Assembly: GCA_027031145.1 (NCBI GenBank)
Contig: JALVEG010000345.1
Location: forward strand, 1 to 27,322
From: Saprospiraceae bacterium
GTDB lineage: Bacteria; Bacteroidota; Bacteroidia; Chitinophagales; Saprospiraceae
Direction of reading: 5' to 3'
Length of the DNA stretch: 27,322 nt
Position numbers and translations under genes: made by a program. This document shows positions 1 through 8,360 of the stretch, one piece after another. Numbering within the stretch: position 1 is the stretch's first letter; each line of letters starts with the position of its first letter. Under the pieces are notes generated by a model. That model was not told the DNA's origin, searched no databases, and saw only the letters and a list, made by a program, of their open reading frames with translations.

Positions 1-306
1 GCTATTTCAAAAAATAATTTTGAAAAGACTATAAAGGATAATTTGCAGTTGCTGATGAAAAAGGACAAAGATGTTGAGGTGACAGTAAGTCTTGGATATG
101 ACCGTAGCACCAATTACGGATTGTACCTGCGGATACTTGACGGTATCAAAAACGCATTCAAAAACGCTTATGATGAATATGCAATGTCAAAATTTAAGCA
201 TAAGTTTGATCATTGCAGCAAAAAGGAAAAAGAAAAGATATACAATTCCCTTTCACTTGACGTTTGGGAAATGCCGGTCTCCGATTATTTGGCGGCGGAG
301 AAGTAA
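1..306 (+). CDS. ExbD/TolR-family biopolymer transport protein, 3' part only
   Basis: Frame 1 is open from the first base to TAA at 304-306, so the gene starts outside the window. About 101 residues are visible. They read as the C-terminal periplasmic part of a Bacteroidota-type ExbD: a strand with V-E-V-T-V-S, then a helix with Y-G-L-Y-L-R-I-L-D and N-A-Y-D-E-Y-A, a K-F-K-H-K-F-D segment and a final S-L-D-V-W-E-M-P-V-S-D. The family pairs with ExbB and TonB in the inner membrane and uses the proton gradient to energise TonB-dependent outer-membrane transport. The N-terminal membrane helix is not in view. An internal TTG at 43 is not a believable start because the family similarity continues upstream of it. 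The assignment rests on recalled family features, not on a search. Confidence 0.7.
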   Translation, partial: AISKNNFEKTIKDNLQLLMKKDKDVEVTVSLGYDRSTNYGLYLRILDGIKNAFKNAYDEYAMSKFKHKFDHCSKKEKEKIYNSLSLDVWEMPVSDYLAAEK

Positions 307-311
307 TAATT

Positions 312-352
312 AAAACCACTAAGGACACTGAGAATACACTAAGAATGCACTA
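312..352. repeat. degenerate CACTAAGGACAC-type dispersed repeat
   Basis: Just after the ExbD stop, the motifs CACTAAGGACACTGAG, ACACTAAGAA and GCACTAA follow one another. This reads as a decayed tandem of roughly 12-base units. In reverse complement it has the look of the 'cttagtgtccttagtggtt' repeats often seen between genes in Bacteroidota (recalled, not searched). A related G/T-rich stretch on the opposite strand follows the symporter at 2171-2201. The rest of the 307-542 gap holds a small hairpin (AAAGCA/TGCTTT, 441-455) and the promoter of the next gene. I see no coding potential in it. Confidence 0.45.
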
Positions 353-474
353 ATCAGGGCTTATTTATAGTGATTTGTATCATTTTACTGGTTAAAAACT
401 ATGAAAATAAAACATCTTGCTTTTAATTTTTTCCTTTCAAAAAGCATCCTGCTTTAGTATTTACATTTTTTTTC

Positions 475-482
475 TATATTTG
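475..482 (+). promoter_or_regulatory. Bacteroidota -7 box for the symporter gene
   Basis: TATATTTG fits the Bacteroidota primary sigma-factor -7 consensus TAnnTTTG. It lies 60 bases before the ATG at 543, giving a leader of about 50 bases. I see no clear TTG -33 element at the usual distance, so this is a half-supported promoter. There is no Shine-Dalgarno sequence before the ATG, only A-rich sequence, which is usual for this phylum. Confidence 0.5.
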
Positions 483-542
483 TTGTTTGATAACATTTAT
501 GGAATAGAAAACGGGAGATACTAATTATTAAAAAAGTAAATT

Positions 543-2168
543 ATGAATCAGCAATTTTCAGTAATTGATTATTTGATTTTTGGATTGTATGCAGTGATTA
601 TTTTAGCTGTAGGGTTATTTATGTCCAGAACCAAAAAAGGAGAAGTAAAAACAACGGAAGATTATTTTTTGGCGGGTAAAACACTTCCTTGGTGGGCTAT
701 AGGTGCTTCGTTGATCGCAGCGAATATTTCTGCCGAACAATTTATAGGAATGTCCGGTTCCGGATTTGCTGTTGGGTTGGCTATTGCATCTTATGAATGG
801 ATGGCAGCACTAACATTGATAATTGTAGGAAAATATTTTTTGCCTGTATTCTTAAAACAAGAAATTTATACGATACCGGAGTTTGTTGAAAAGCGATTCA
901 ATACGTCTTTGAAGACCATTCTTGCTGTATTTTGGATAGCACTTTTTGTTTTTGTCAATCTTACTTCAGTAATCTATCTCGGAGGGAAAGCTCTTGATAC
1001 CATATTAAGTGGAGGAGACGGGTCGGATATTATGTTGTATATGATTGGTCTGGCATTGTTTGCAGCTGCATATTCGGTTTGGGGAGGATTATCTGCCGTA
1101 GCATGGACTGATGTTATACAGGTAGTATTGCTTATAATTGGTGGACTTATCACAACTTTTATTGCTTTGAACCATGTTACTGCCGAAGGAGGAGTACTGA
1201 ACGGGATGGAGCATATTTATGATGTTGCCGGTGATAAATTTCATATGATCCTTAGTAAGGATAATCCTGAATTTTCAAATCTGCCCGGAATTGCTGTCTT
1301 AATTGGTGGAATGTGGGTTGCTAATTTGTATTACTGGGGTTTTAATCAATATATTATTCAGAGGGCATTGGCTGCAAAATCATTGAGAGAGGCTCAAAAC
1401 GGTATTGCTTTTGCAGCTTTTTTGAAAATAATTGTTCCCATGATCGTTGTTATCCCGGGAATAATAGCTGCTGTTATGTACAAGGAAAATATTGCAAATG
1501 CTGTTAATGCTTTTTCAAATGGCGGAAGCATAAATTATGATAAAGCATATCCCTGGTTGATAAGTACTTTTGTGCCAGCCGGATTCAAGGGTTTGGTTGT
1601 TGCTGCTTTGTCAGCAGCTATAGTTTCATCATTGGCTTCGATGTTGAATTCCACTTCTACTATTTTTACAATGGATATCTACAAGCCCTATATCAATAAA
1701 AAAGCAGGAAATAAACAGTTGGTAACCATTGGAAGGATAACGGTTTTGGTAGCATTGGTTGTTGCGACATCTATAGCTAAAACAATGGGTTCCATACCTC
1801 AAATGTTTCAATATATCCAGGAATATACGGGAATTGTGAGTCCCGGTATTTTGGCTGTATTTTTAATGGGACTGTTTTGGAAAAAGACTAATGTTAAAGC
1901 TGCAATTGTCGGAGTTCTGGCTTCGATTCCTATCGCATTGGCTTTAAAATTTTTACCGATCGATATGCCTTTTTTAGACCAAATGCTTTACACCTTGTTG
2001 ATGACAATGGCGGTAATAGTCGGAGTATCATTAAATACCGGAGAAGGAGACGATGATCCAAAAGCTATCCCGTTATTGAAAGAAACATTTTTAACAGGAA
2101 GAGCATTTAATATCAGTGCATATATTATTCTGATTATTTTGGTATTGTTGTATTCCGTATTTTGGTAG
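543..2168 (+). CDS. sodium/sugar symporter (SSS/SGLT family)
   Basis: The 541-residue product is an integral membrane protein with about 14 hydrophobic segments, the usual size for bacterial SGLT-type symporters. It is expected to carry a sugar inward together with Na+. Key positions of Vibrio vSGLT appear conserved by recalled alignment: a Q in S-A-E-Q-F-I-G-M-S-G-S-G (Q66), E85 in S-Y-E-W, N261 before Y-Y-W-G-F-N-Q, K295, the Na2-site pair S362-S363 in A-A-I-V-S-S-L-A-S, and Q426 in F-Q-Y-I-Q-E-Y. Keeping the sugar-contact residues favours a hexose-type substrate over proline, pantothenate or iodide, but the exact sugar cannot be read. No glycosidase or sugar kinase gene is adjacent, so it looks monocistronic. 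The ATG at 543 fits an M-N-Q-Q-F-S start shortly before helix 1. Confidence 0.9.
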   Translation: MNQQFSVIDYLIFGLYAVIILAVGLFMSRTKKGEVKTTEDYFLAGKTLPWWAIGASLIAANISAEQFIGMSGSGFAVGLAIASYEWMAALTLIIVGKYFLPVFLKQEIYTIPEFVEKRFNTSLKTILAVFWIALFVFVNLTSVIYLGGKALDTILSGGDGSDIMLYMIGLALFAAAYSVWGGLSAVAWTDVIQVVLLIIGGLITTFIALNHVTAEGGVLNGMEHIYDVAGDKFHMILSKDNPEFSNLPGIAVLIGGMWVANLYYWGFNQYIIQRALAAKSLREAQNGIAFAAFLKIIVPMIVVIPGIIAAVMYKENIANAVNAFSNGGSINYDKAYPWLISTFVPAGFKGLVVAALSAAIVSSLASMLNSTSTIFTMDIYKPYINKKAGNKQLVTIGRITVLVALVVATSIAKTMGSIPQMFQYIQEYTGIVSPGILAVFLMGLFWKKTNVKAAIVGVLASIPIALALKFLPIDMPFLDQMLYTLLMTMAVIVGVSLNTGEGDDDPKAIPLLKETFLTGRAFNISAYIILIILVLLYSVFW

Positions 2169-2449
2169 GGTGCTTGTCTTTGTGAACCTTTGTGAGCTGT
2201 GATCTTAAAATCTCTTTATGCTGAAATAGACACAAAGACCGAAGTACATGAAGTACAACTAAGAATTTCTACTTTATGTAATGATACCGATAAAATGCAT
2301 TTTATTTATAATTGTTAAGGTGTTAATAACCGGGATAAAGCTCAATAACAAGTAACCTGAGTAGTTGCTATTTTGTTTATATTATTCTTCCACATTAAAA
2401 ATTAACATATTTAATTAAAGTATAACGCAACTCTTTTCTTTTTTCAACT
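2169..2449. other. gap after the symporter: decayed repeat, no gene seen
   Basis: This stretch opens with a G/T-rich piece (CTTTGTGAACCTTTGTGAG, 2178-2196) that resembles, in opposite orientation, the repeat at 312-352. A short direct repeat GAAGTACA follows near 2242-2260. The remainder is AT-rich with no open frame of note and no tRNA-like or riboswitch-like fold that I can recognise. Confidence 0.4.
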
Positions 2450-2482
2450 AATTACATATTGCAAAAATAAATATATGTAATT
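2450..2482. repeat. inverted repeat AATTACATAT / ATATGTAATT
   Basis: Perfect 10-base arms at 2450-2459 and 2473-2482 enclose a 13-base loop and are followed by TTTT. It could end transcription coming from the symporter, although it lies about 280 bases past that stop codon. It is AT-only apart from one G/C pair per arm, so it would be a weak terminator. Confidence 0.4.
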
Positions 2483-2489
2483 TTCCGCC

Positions 2490-2524
2490 AAATGAGCAAA
2501 TTTTGTACCAAAATTTGCTCATTT
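2490..2524. terminator. perfect 16-base hairpin upstream of the protease gene
   Basis: AAATGAGCAAATTTTG (2490-2505), a TAC loop, then the exact complement (2509-2524) followed by TTAG. Every base of both arms pairs. It sits 45 bases before the -7 box of the next gene and 66 bases before its ATG. The stem ends in A on one side and T on the other, as in bidirectional terminators. A protein-binding site or a mobile-repeat remnant is the alternative. Confidence 0.5.
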
Positions 2525-2568
2525 TTAGTTAATTATGATTAATCATTAAGAAATTGAAATTATTTTTT

Positions 2569-2576
2569 TAACTTTG
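2569..2576 (+). promoter_or_regulatory. -7 box for the secreted protease gene
   Basis: TAACTTTG matches TAnnTTTG exactly and lies 14 bases before the ATG at 2591, so the transcript leader would be only a few bases long. A TTG at 2554-2556 is only 12 bases upstream, shorter than the usual spacing, so the -33 element is doubtful. Confidence 0.55.
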
Positions 2577-2590
2577 TAAAACTTAAACCG

Positions 2591-5500
2591 ATGAAAAAAT
2601 TAATTAAACTTATGGTGGTAATTGGTATGCTTTCTAATAGTATTTATTCGCAAATTCCTTGTATATATTTTGGTGCTAATTCAAATCAGGAAGAAAACAA
2701 TGAAAGTTATCCTGAACAAGAGTATTGTCCGGAGTTACATCATAATGTTTCAGTAGAGATTCCGGTAATTGTTCACGTTCTTTATAATTCTGATTTTGAG
2801 AATGTTGATTATGGTGAAGTTATTGAAATGATTGATGATTTTAATAATAAAATGTATTCAAAAGATGTAAGTACAACTGATGATCCTGACTATCAAGATG
2901 TTAAAGTAAATGTTTCAATCCAATTAAAGTTAGCTGATATAAATGGGACATGTACTCCTGGATATGAAAGAATTTTTATTGATAAACCTTGGATTGATGC
3001 CAATACTTTGGAAGAAAATGACGTTGAAAATAAAAGAATAAAGATCAACAATATTTGGGATACTAAGCATTATTTAAACATATGGATTGTCAAATCAATT
3101 AATATGATGTTATTTGATGAATTTTATAATTTAGTTGATACTAAAGTTTATGGATATACTGATGATAATAATATCAATGCTGAATTTAATGGTGATGGTA
3201 TTGTACTTGACGATGATTATCTCCATGTTTTTATTCATGAATTTGGTCATTATTTAGACCTTTATCATATTTGGAGGGGAGGATGTCATAGTCCTATGAG
3301 AACCTGTAAAAAAGGAGATATGGTTAAAGATACGCCAACAAAGCATAGGGGGCTAGCTTATGTGATTTCTGAAGATATGTGTGATGAATGGCTCGAAGGA
3401 TTTGAATCCGATACTATTACTATTGATGAAAAATTATGTTTTGCCTATAATGGAGATAATAAATATCAAGATCCAACAATAAATAATTATATGACATATC
3501 AGTGGAATTGTATGACGAGGTTTACAAGCGGACAATATAGAAGAATGGTTGCAAATCTTGAAGGAGTTAGACATGAATTATATGGAGAATTTGAAGAACA
3601 AAATATAGATATGTCTGACAATAAAGATTATTATGTTGATGATTTATTAACTGCATTAGGGCTTAATAACATTGATGATCTATGTAATTATGATAAAAAT
3701 ACATTTATTGATTTGGGGGGTAATCTGATTATTGATAACGGACCTAACCAGCAAGTATGTTTTAATAATTTGAATTTTGTTATGGATAAAAATGCTAAAA
3801 TAAGCATTATTAATTACTCCAAATTAAGTATTAATAATGCTCGTATTTATAATTGTGATAATTTCTGGAAATATATTTTTGTTGAATCGGGTTCGACTAT
3901 CAATTTATTAAATAGCACCATTGAAAGAGCCCACAAAGGCTTATTTGCTGAGAAAGGAGCAAATATTACTATTGATAATTGCGCTTTTAATAATAATGTT
4001 TATGGAATATACTTATCTGCAGATGGAGTTGGAAATCAAGCCAATATTAATTTAAATGAAACATTCTTTAATTCTGATGATACATATTATTATTTATCTG
4101 CTGATATTATGTGGGATAGGCCTTTTGCCGGCATATATATTGATGGGCACGATTATATTAATTTGAGTGCTCAAGAAGGGAAAAAGAATCATTATAAAAG
4201 GTTATCAAATGGAATAATTGCTTACAATTCAAGATTGAAAGTTGAAAATAGCATATTTGATGATATATATTCTGGTTTAGGAGATAATAATTTTGCAACC
4301 TTTTATAATGAAGGCTATGCAATAAAGATTGATGGAGGGGTAAATAGTTCGCAAATCATTAAAAACGAAATTACAGATTCCAAATATGGAATAGGAATAA
4401 ATAATACTAATGTTAATATAGAAAACAATAAAATATATGATGTTGAACAAGGGATTTTGCTTGTTAGAGTTGGGGATTTTGATATTATAGAAAATGATAT
4501 TAAAGCAGAGGAGAGAGGAATTTATATCGGGTTTAATCGTATTTTGATTCATGGCGATTATGTTATAGGAAGCAATGTGAGAAGAAATTATGTTACTATT
4601 TCAGACTTTGAAGAAAGTGCAAAAGCTATAGAATATGAAGAAGTGAAATCCGTGAGTTCTGATAACAATTGGCTGACAATAAACAGTAACGATGCAGGTT
4701 TTTATATTGCAAATTCTTATGATTGTCAGTTTTATGATAATACAATAGATATATTTGGAAATGATAGTGATGTGACGACAGATGCTATTCATATAGATGA
4801 CTCTGATCATATATGGGTTGAAAATAGTCTTCTTCAAGATTATACTGCTGCTACTGATAATAACGGTATAAGTGCATTTGGAAGTCAAGGGTCATATTAT
4901 TGCAATTATACATTTTATTTTGATAATGGGATGAAATTTTTTGATGATTGTGATGGGAGTTATATTAGAAGCAACAACTACAATTACAATCAGAGAGATC
5001 TTGTCCTCGGTCTTGAAGATGGTATAGGAGTAGCCAATTCTGATTCTTGGGTTGGTACACAAGGCTCAATAGATAATCTTAAGGGAAATGGTAATGAATG
5101 GCTGGGTTCAGATAGTAGAGCGCAGAATTCATCTCCTGAACTAATTGTTAAAATGTCAACGTTTTATGTGAATGCTTATGGTGATCAAAAATATCAACCT
5201 GAAATTATTAATGCAGAGGGAAATTGGTTTATAAACAATCCTGATATTAAGAATGAAAATTGGTGCAATGGAGATGATCCAGGAACAGATCTTCCTTGGA
5301 GATGTACGGATATAATTATGAAAATACAGAGAATTGATACTATGAGCAAGGTTGATGACTGTAAAAAACAAATGTGGCTATATAAATATTATAAAAAGCT
5401 AATTGAATTGAAAAAGGAAAATAAACTCTCAGAAGAATGTATAAAATTCTTGAATAGCAAAAAAAATAATGTACTGGTTAATATTGCAAATGTAAGTTTG

Positions 5501-6244
5501 GCATTGGATAGTTTGAGTTTAGTACAGACAAGTGATACCAATTTATTGAATGGATTGAATAATTTAACATCATTATTGGATAGTTTACATACTACAAGAA
5601 ACATTAATTCAGAAGAATGGAATCAAACTGTGAGTAGTTACACCAATGTATTAAAAGAATATCAAGATAAAGACAATGGAGATAGAAATGGCAGAAGAAC
5701 GAAGACAGATAGTTTGAAAAACGTGATTACCACCATTTCTGTTAAGGATTCTTGTTTGCAGATACTTCTTGATGTATTTAAAATCAAAGCCAATTTATTA
5801 AAATCTGATACCCTTAGCTCTGCAGAATTAGCGTATCTAGAGATTATTGCTAAGTCTTGTCCCACTGATTTGGGATATGGTGTATTTTCAGCACGAAGTA
5901 TGTTGAGTCTTTATCGGAATATAAGATATCCGCATATAGAAGAATGTGTTTCCGGAGATTTGATTCAAAGAAGTGTTTCACAGGAAAAAAACAAAAAGCT
6001 TAAAGTATATCCTAATCCTGCAAATAATAGAGTCAATATTTTGGTTAATTTGGAGAAAAATGAAACCGGAATGATAAAAATTATGGATATAAACGGAAAT
6101 ATTTTAGAAAAGCGCAATGTAGGTAAAGAATCAAATTTATATAAAATTAATACAGAATCATTCGTTTCCGGTATTTATTTCATAAAATACAACAGCAATA
6201 CAGGAATAAGAAAACTGGAAAAACTTATAATTTTAAGAAAATAG
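2591..6244 (+). CDS. secreted M43-like metalloprotease with beta-helix and T9SS sorting domain
   Basis: 1217 residues in a modular layout. Residues 1-20 form a signal peptide (K-K start, hydrophobic core, likely cleavage after Y-S). Residues about 50-335 look like a pappalysin (M43) protease: H-E-F-G-H-Y-L-D-L-Y-H at 216-226 is the extended zinc motif HExxHxxxxxH, and N-N-Y-M-T-Y at 298-303 followed by F-T-S-G-Q is the family's Met-turn region. Residues about 375-790 hold many N-I-x-N-N and G-I-Y-I turns typical of right-handed parallel beta-helix repeats. Residues about 915-1120 are rich in K, L, S and E and probably helical. Residues about 1135-1217 (Y-P-N-P-A-N-N-R start, I-R-K-L-E-K-L-I-I-L end) are a type-A T9SS sorting domain, implying export across the outer membrane and anchoring or release. 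The protease should cleave proteins outside the cell; the helix may bind carbohydrate or surface polymers. The substrate is unknown. Catalytic residues look intact. Confidence 0.85.
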   Translation: MKKLIKLMVVIGMLSNSIYSQIPCIYFGANSNQEENNESYPEQEYCPELHHNVSVEIPVIVHVLYNSDFENVDYGEVIEMIDDFNNKMYSKDVSTTDDPDYQDVKVNVSIQLKLADINGTCTPGYERIFIDKPWIDANTLEENDVENKRIKINNIWDTKHYLNIWIVKSINMMLFDEFYNLVDTKVYGYTDDNNINAEFNGDGIVLDDDYLHVFIHEFGHYLDLYHIWRGGCHSPMRTCKKGDMVKDTPTKHRGLAYVISEDMCDEWLEGFESDTITIDEKLCFAYNGDNKYQDPTINNYMTYQWNCMTRFTSGQYRRMVANLEGVRHELYGEFEEQNIDMSDNKDYYVDDLLTALGLNNIDDLCNYDKNTFIDLGGNLIIDNGPNQQVCFNNLNFVMDKNAKISIINYSKLSINNARIYNCDNFWKYIFVESGSTINLLNSTIERAHKGLFAEKGANITIDNCAFNNNVYGIYLSADGVGNQANINLNETFFNSDDTYYYLSADIMWDRPFAGIYIDGHDYINLSAQEGKKNHYKRLSNGIIAYNSRLKVENSIFDDIYSGLGDNNFATFYNEGYAIKIDGGVNSSQIIKNEITDSKYGIGINNTNVNIENNKIYDVEQGILLVRVGDFDIIENDIKAEERGIYIGFNRILIHGDYVIGSNVRRNYVTISDFEESAKAIEYEEVKSVSSDNNWLTINSNDAGFYIANSYDCQFYDNTIDIFGNDSDVTTDAIHIDDSDHIWVENSLLQDYTAATDNNGISAFGSQGSYYCNYTFYFDNGMKFFDDCDGSYIRSNNYNYNQRDLVLGLEDGIGVANSDSWVGTQGSIDNLKGNGNEWLGSDSRAQNSSPELIVKMSTFYVNAYGDQKYQPEIINAEGNWFINNPDIKNENWCNGDDPGTDLPWRCTDIIMKIQRIDTMSKVDDCKKQMWLYKYYKKLIELKKENKLSEECIKFLNSKKNNVLVNIANVSLALDSLSLVQTSDTNLLNGLNNLTSLLDSLHTTRNINSEEWNQTVSSYTNVLKEYQDKDNGDRNGRRTKTDSLKNVITTISVKDSCLQILLDVFKIKANLLKSDTLSSAELAYLEIIAKSCPTDLGYGVFSARSMLSLYRNIRYPHIEECVSGDLIQRSVSQEKNKKLKVYPNPANNRVNILVNLEKNETGMIKIMDINGNILEKRNVGKESNLYKINTESFVSGIYFIKYNSNTGIRKLEKLIILRK

Positions 6245-6256
6245 GTAAAATACATT

Positions 6257-6320
6257 AGAGGGTGTCTAAAGAGTTTCTCCATTGATTTAAAAAAAACAAA
6301 CTTTTTAGACAGCCTCTTTT
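6257..6320 (+). terminator. terminator hairpin after the protease gene
   Basis: AGAGGGTGTCTAAA (6257-6270) pairs with TTTAGACAGCCTCT (6304-6317) with a single mismatch, and T residues follow. It begins 12 bases after the stop codon at 6244. The 33-base A-rich loop is longer than in a classic terminator. The 'gagggtgtctaaa' motif also has the look of a dispersed repeat. Confidence 0.6.
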
Positions 6321-6331
6321 TAAAGTGGCGC

Positions 6332-6409
6332 ATTTCATTTTTTCGCGTTGTTGGTTGATTCTCCTTTAGGAGATAGAGGCAAAGAATGGGGAAAGCGAAA
6401 AAATGAAAT
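6332..6409. repeat. 15-base inverted repeat with inner hairpin (dispersed-repeat type)
   Basis: ATTTCATTTTTTCGC at 6332-6346 and its exact complement at 6395-6409 enclose a 48-base loop. Within the loop is a smaller hairpin, TCTCC-TTTA-GGAGA, near 6360-6373, followed by GGCAAAGAATGGGGAAAG. Its layout (outer arms, CTCC/GGAG core, GGCA(A/G)A tail) resembles the reverse complement of the element at 11761-11820. Both look like members of a non-coding interspersed family. It fills most of the gap before the gene at 6433. Confidence 0.55.
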
Positions 6410-6432
6410 ACCTCTTTCTAAAGATTTGAAAA

Positions 6433-7950
6433 ATGAGAAAAAAAATATTGTTTATAACCATTTCTTTTACAATGCTTTTTTCGGTATTGTACGGTCAAAT
6501 AAATAGAGATTATATATGGTTATCCGGATATGCTTACAGACCTGTAAAGGGGAATATTATTGATTTTAATAATAAAGGAATTGTAGATTCATTAATCATT
6601 GGAATGCCAATTGAAGATAATAATGCTTCAATTTGTGATAAAAAAGGAAAGTTGTTAATGTATTCAAATGGATGTAAAATCTATAATTATGAACGTGAAT
6701 TGATTGAAAACGGAGATAGTATTAATTATGGATATGGAGAAAATTGGAGAAGGTTTTGTTCAAGTGGATATAGAGGATACATCGGCATACAAAATTCGAT
6801 AATTCTTCCTGATCCCAAAGATAGTAACGGGTATTATTTAATACATAAAACTGCTGAATTAATTATTGAACCTAATAATCATTATTGGCGAGGAGATTTG
6901 CTTTATAGTTATATAGATATGAGTTGTAATGAAGAAAAGGGATGTGTAGTAAAAAAAAATGTAGAAATCTTAAAAGACACAAATTTTGTTGCGGGATATA
7001 TGGCTGCATGTAAACATGCTAATGGGAAAGATTGGTGGATAATCCAATTAGGAAAAGATACAAATATTTATTATAAATTTCTTCTTAACAAGGATTCTAT
7101 TGTATTAATAGATACTCAAAGTATGGGGCCAAAATTTGATGTATGGACAGATATAGGGCAAGCTGTTTTTTCACCCGATGGGAAAAAGTGGATAATGTAT
7201 GATGATAAAGAAGATGCTATAATTTATGATTTTGACAGAGCAACAGGAGAGTTGAGTAATTTTAGGCAAGTAATAACGCAAGATAGTGGACGATTTGTGG
7301 GGGTTGCTATTTCGCCGAATTCCAGATTTGCATATTTATCTTCAACTTATGATTTGTATCAGATAGATTTATGGGCGGATGATATACAAGCATCATTAAT
7401 ACATATAGATCATTGGGATGGATTTAATGATTATGGATTTGGTGTTACTTTTAGCAATGCACAATTAGCACCTGATTGCAAGATATATATATCATCACCT
7501 ACAACAGTAATGCATATGAGTGTAATAAATAAGCCCAATGAAAAAGGTAAAGCCTGTGATTTTAGACAACATGCGATCGAATTTCCAAATTTAATTGGAG
7601 GAAGTTCCATTCCCAACTTTCCCCACTTCCGTATAGATGAGGAGCAGATATGCGATAGTACCATTACTTGGATACCGGATGATTATATAGTCAAGGCGCC
7701 CAATGTATTGAGTGTATATCCCAATCCTGCATCGGATAAAGCGACTATCAGCGTATATACCGAAGGATATGAGCAAGGCATTATCCGCATATTCGATATG
7801 GACGGACGGTTGGTCAGAAGTATGGATATAGACTCGGAAGCCACAAAGCAGGTGGATGTGAAGTCATTGGTGCCGGGAGTGTATGCGGTGGAGTATGTAT
7901 CGTATATAAGCGGGGGTAGGGATGTGAGGAAGATGGTGGTGGTGGAGTAG
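6433..7950 (+). CDS. secreted propeller-like protein with T9SS sorting domain
   Basis: 505 residues with a signal peptide (M-R-K-K, hydrophobic core, cleavage near Y-G-Q at 20-22). The body (about 25-410) has no domain I can name with certainty, but repeated F-S-P-D-G / I-S-P-N-S strands followed by Y-D-F-D and Y-Q-I-D-L blades suggest a beta-propeller of the WD40/lactonase kind. C-K-H-A-N-G-K-D-W-W (193-202) is a striking shared motif: the gene at 11940-13766 has the same motif and the same blade order, so the two are paralogues. Residues about 424-505 (Y-P-N-P-A-S-D-K start) are a type-A T9SS sorting domain. Unlike its paralogue it has no PKD domain between body and tail. G+C rises sharply from about base 7610: I count 62 of 120 at 7801-7920 against 14 of 60 at 6541-6600. 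Function beyond being T9SS cargo is unknown. Confidence 0.8.
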   Translation: MRKKILFITISFTMLFSVLYGQINRDYIWLSGYAYRPVKGNIIDFNNKGIVDSLIIGMPIEDNNASICDKKGKLLMYSNGCKIYNYERELIENGDSINYGYGENWRRFCSSGYRGYIGIQNSIILPDPKDSNGYYLIHKTAELIIEPNNHYWRGDLLYSYIDMSCNEEKGCVVKKNVEILKDTNFVAGYMAACKHANGKDWWIIQLGKDTNIYYKFLLNKDSIVLIDTQSMGPKFDVWTDIGQAVFSPDGKKWIMYDDKEDAIIYDFDRATGELSNFRQVITQDSGRFVGVAISPNSRFAYLSSTYDLYQIDLWADDIQASLIHIDHWDGFNDYGFGVTFSNAQLAPDCKIYISSPTTVMHMSVINKPNEKGKACDFRQHAIEFPNLIGGSSIPNFPHFRIDEEQICDSTITWIPDDYIVKAPNVLSVYPNPASDKATISVYTEGYEQGIIRIFDMDGRLVRSMDIDSEATKQVDVKSLVPGVYAVEYVSYISGGRDVRKMVVVE

Positions 7951-8075
7951 TTGTCTGAATTAGGATTTATTGGATTTGAAGATTGTAGGATTATGGGGAG
8001 GAGAAGTGAGGGACTGAGAGACTGAGAGATTGGGCGAATGGGCGATAGGGCGATAGGGCGTGAGGGCGAGTGTTT
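7951..8075. repeat. G-rich low-complexity and dispersed repeat after the propeller gene
   Basis: TGTCTGAATTAGGATTTA at 7952-7969 recurs exactly at 10099-10116 and is followed by drifting AGGATT motifs. Next come GACTGAGA copies (about 8012-8030) and then GGGCGAAT / GGGCGATA copies (about 8031-8065), all strongly G-rich on this strand. Such 'tgtctgaattaggattta' and 'gggcgat' strings are of the kind found scattered between genes in Bacteroidota (recalled). I see no coding frame. Confidence 0.6.
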
Positions 8076-8130
8076 TTTTGTTTGGTGTTCCGGGTTCTAT
8101 GTTTGGTGTTTTTGAAGCGAGATGTTTGGA

Positions 8131-8150
8131 CTGTCAAATTTATTTGACAG
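8131..8150 (+). terminator. palindrome CTGTCAAAT-TT-ATTTGACAG
   Basis: Nine-base perfect arms with a two-base loop. The inner 18 bases, TGTCAAATTTATTTGACA (8132-8149), recur in reverse complement at 11894-11911. Each copy lies downstream of one of the two paralogous propeller genes, and in each case TTTGGTG and TTTGGA precede it. It may be a transcript-end structure kept with the gene family, or a repeat. Confidence 0.5.
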
Positions 8151-8330
8151 ATGTCATAAGTACTATAAATATAGAGGTTTATGGGAGATTGCCGTCTGCT
8201 TTACAGACTGTGTGAAAATATAAAAATACTATTTTCATAAAAGAAAGTAAAAAGATCATTGAAAAAAAGTGAAAATAAGTCGTCTAATATTTGGATATGT
8301 GAATATAAATAACTATATTGCAGAGCAATA

Positions 8331-8338
8331 TACATTTG
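8331..8338 (+). promoter_or_regulatory. -7-like box before the transposase
   Basis: TACATTTG fits TAnnTTTG and lies 22 bases before the ATG at 8361. It is inside the element, so the transposase may carry its own promoter. No good -33 TTG is seen at the expected distance. A short hairpin ATATTG/CAATAT (8315-8331) overlaps the region just upstream. Confidence 0.4.
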
Positions 8339-8360
8339 ATTATATTTAATAAATATTAAG

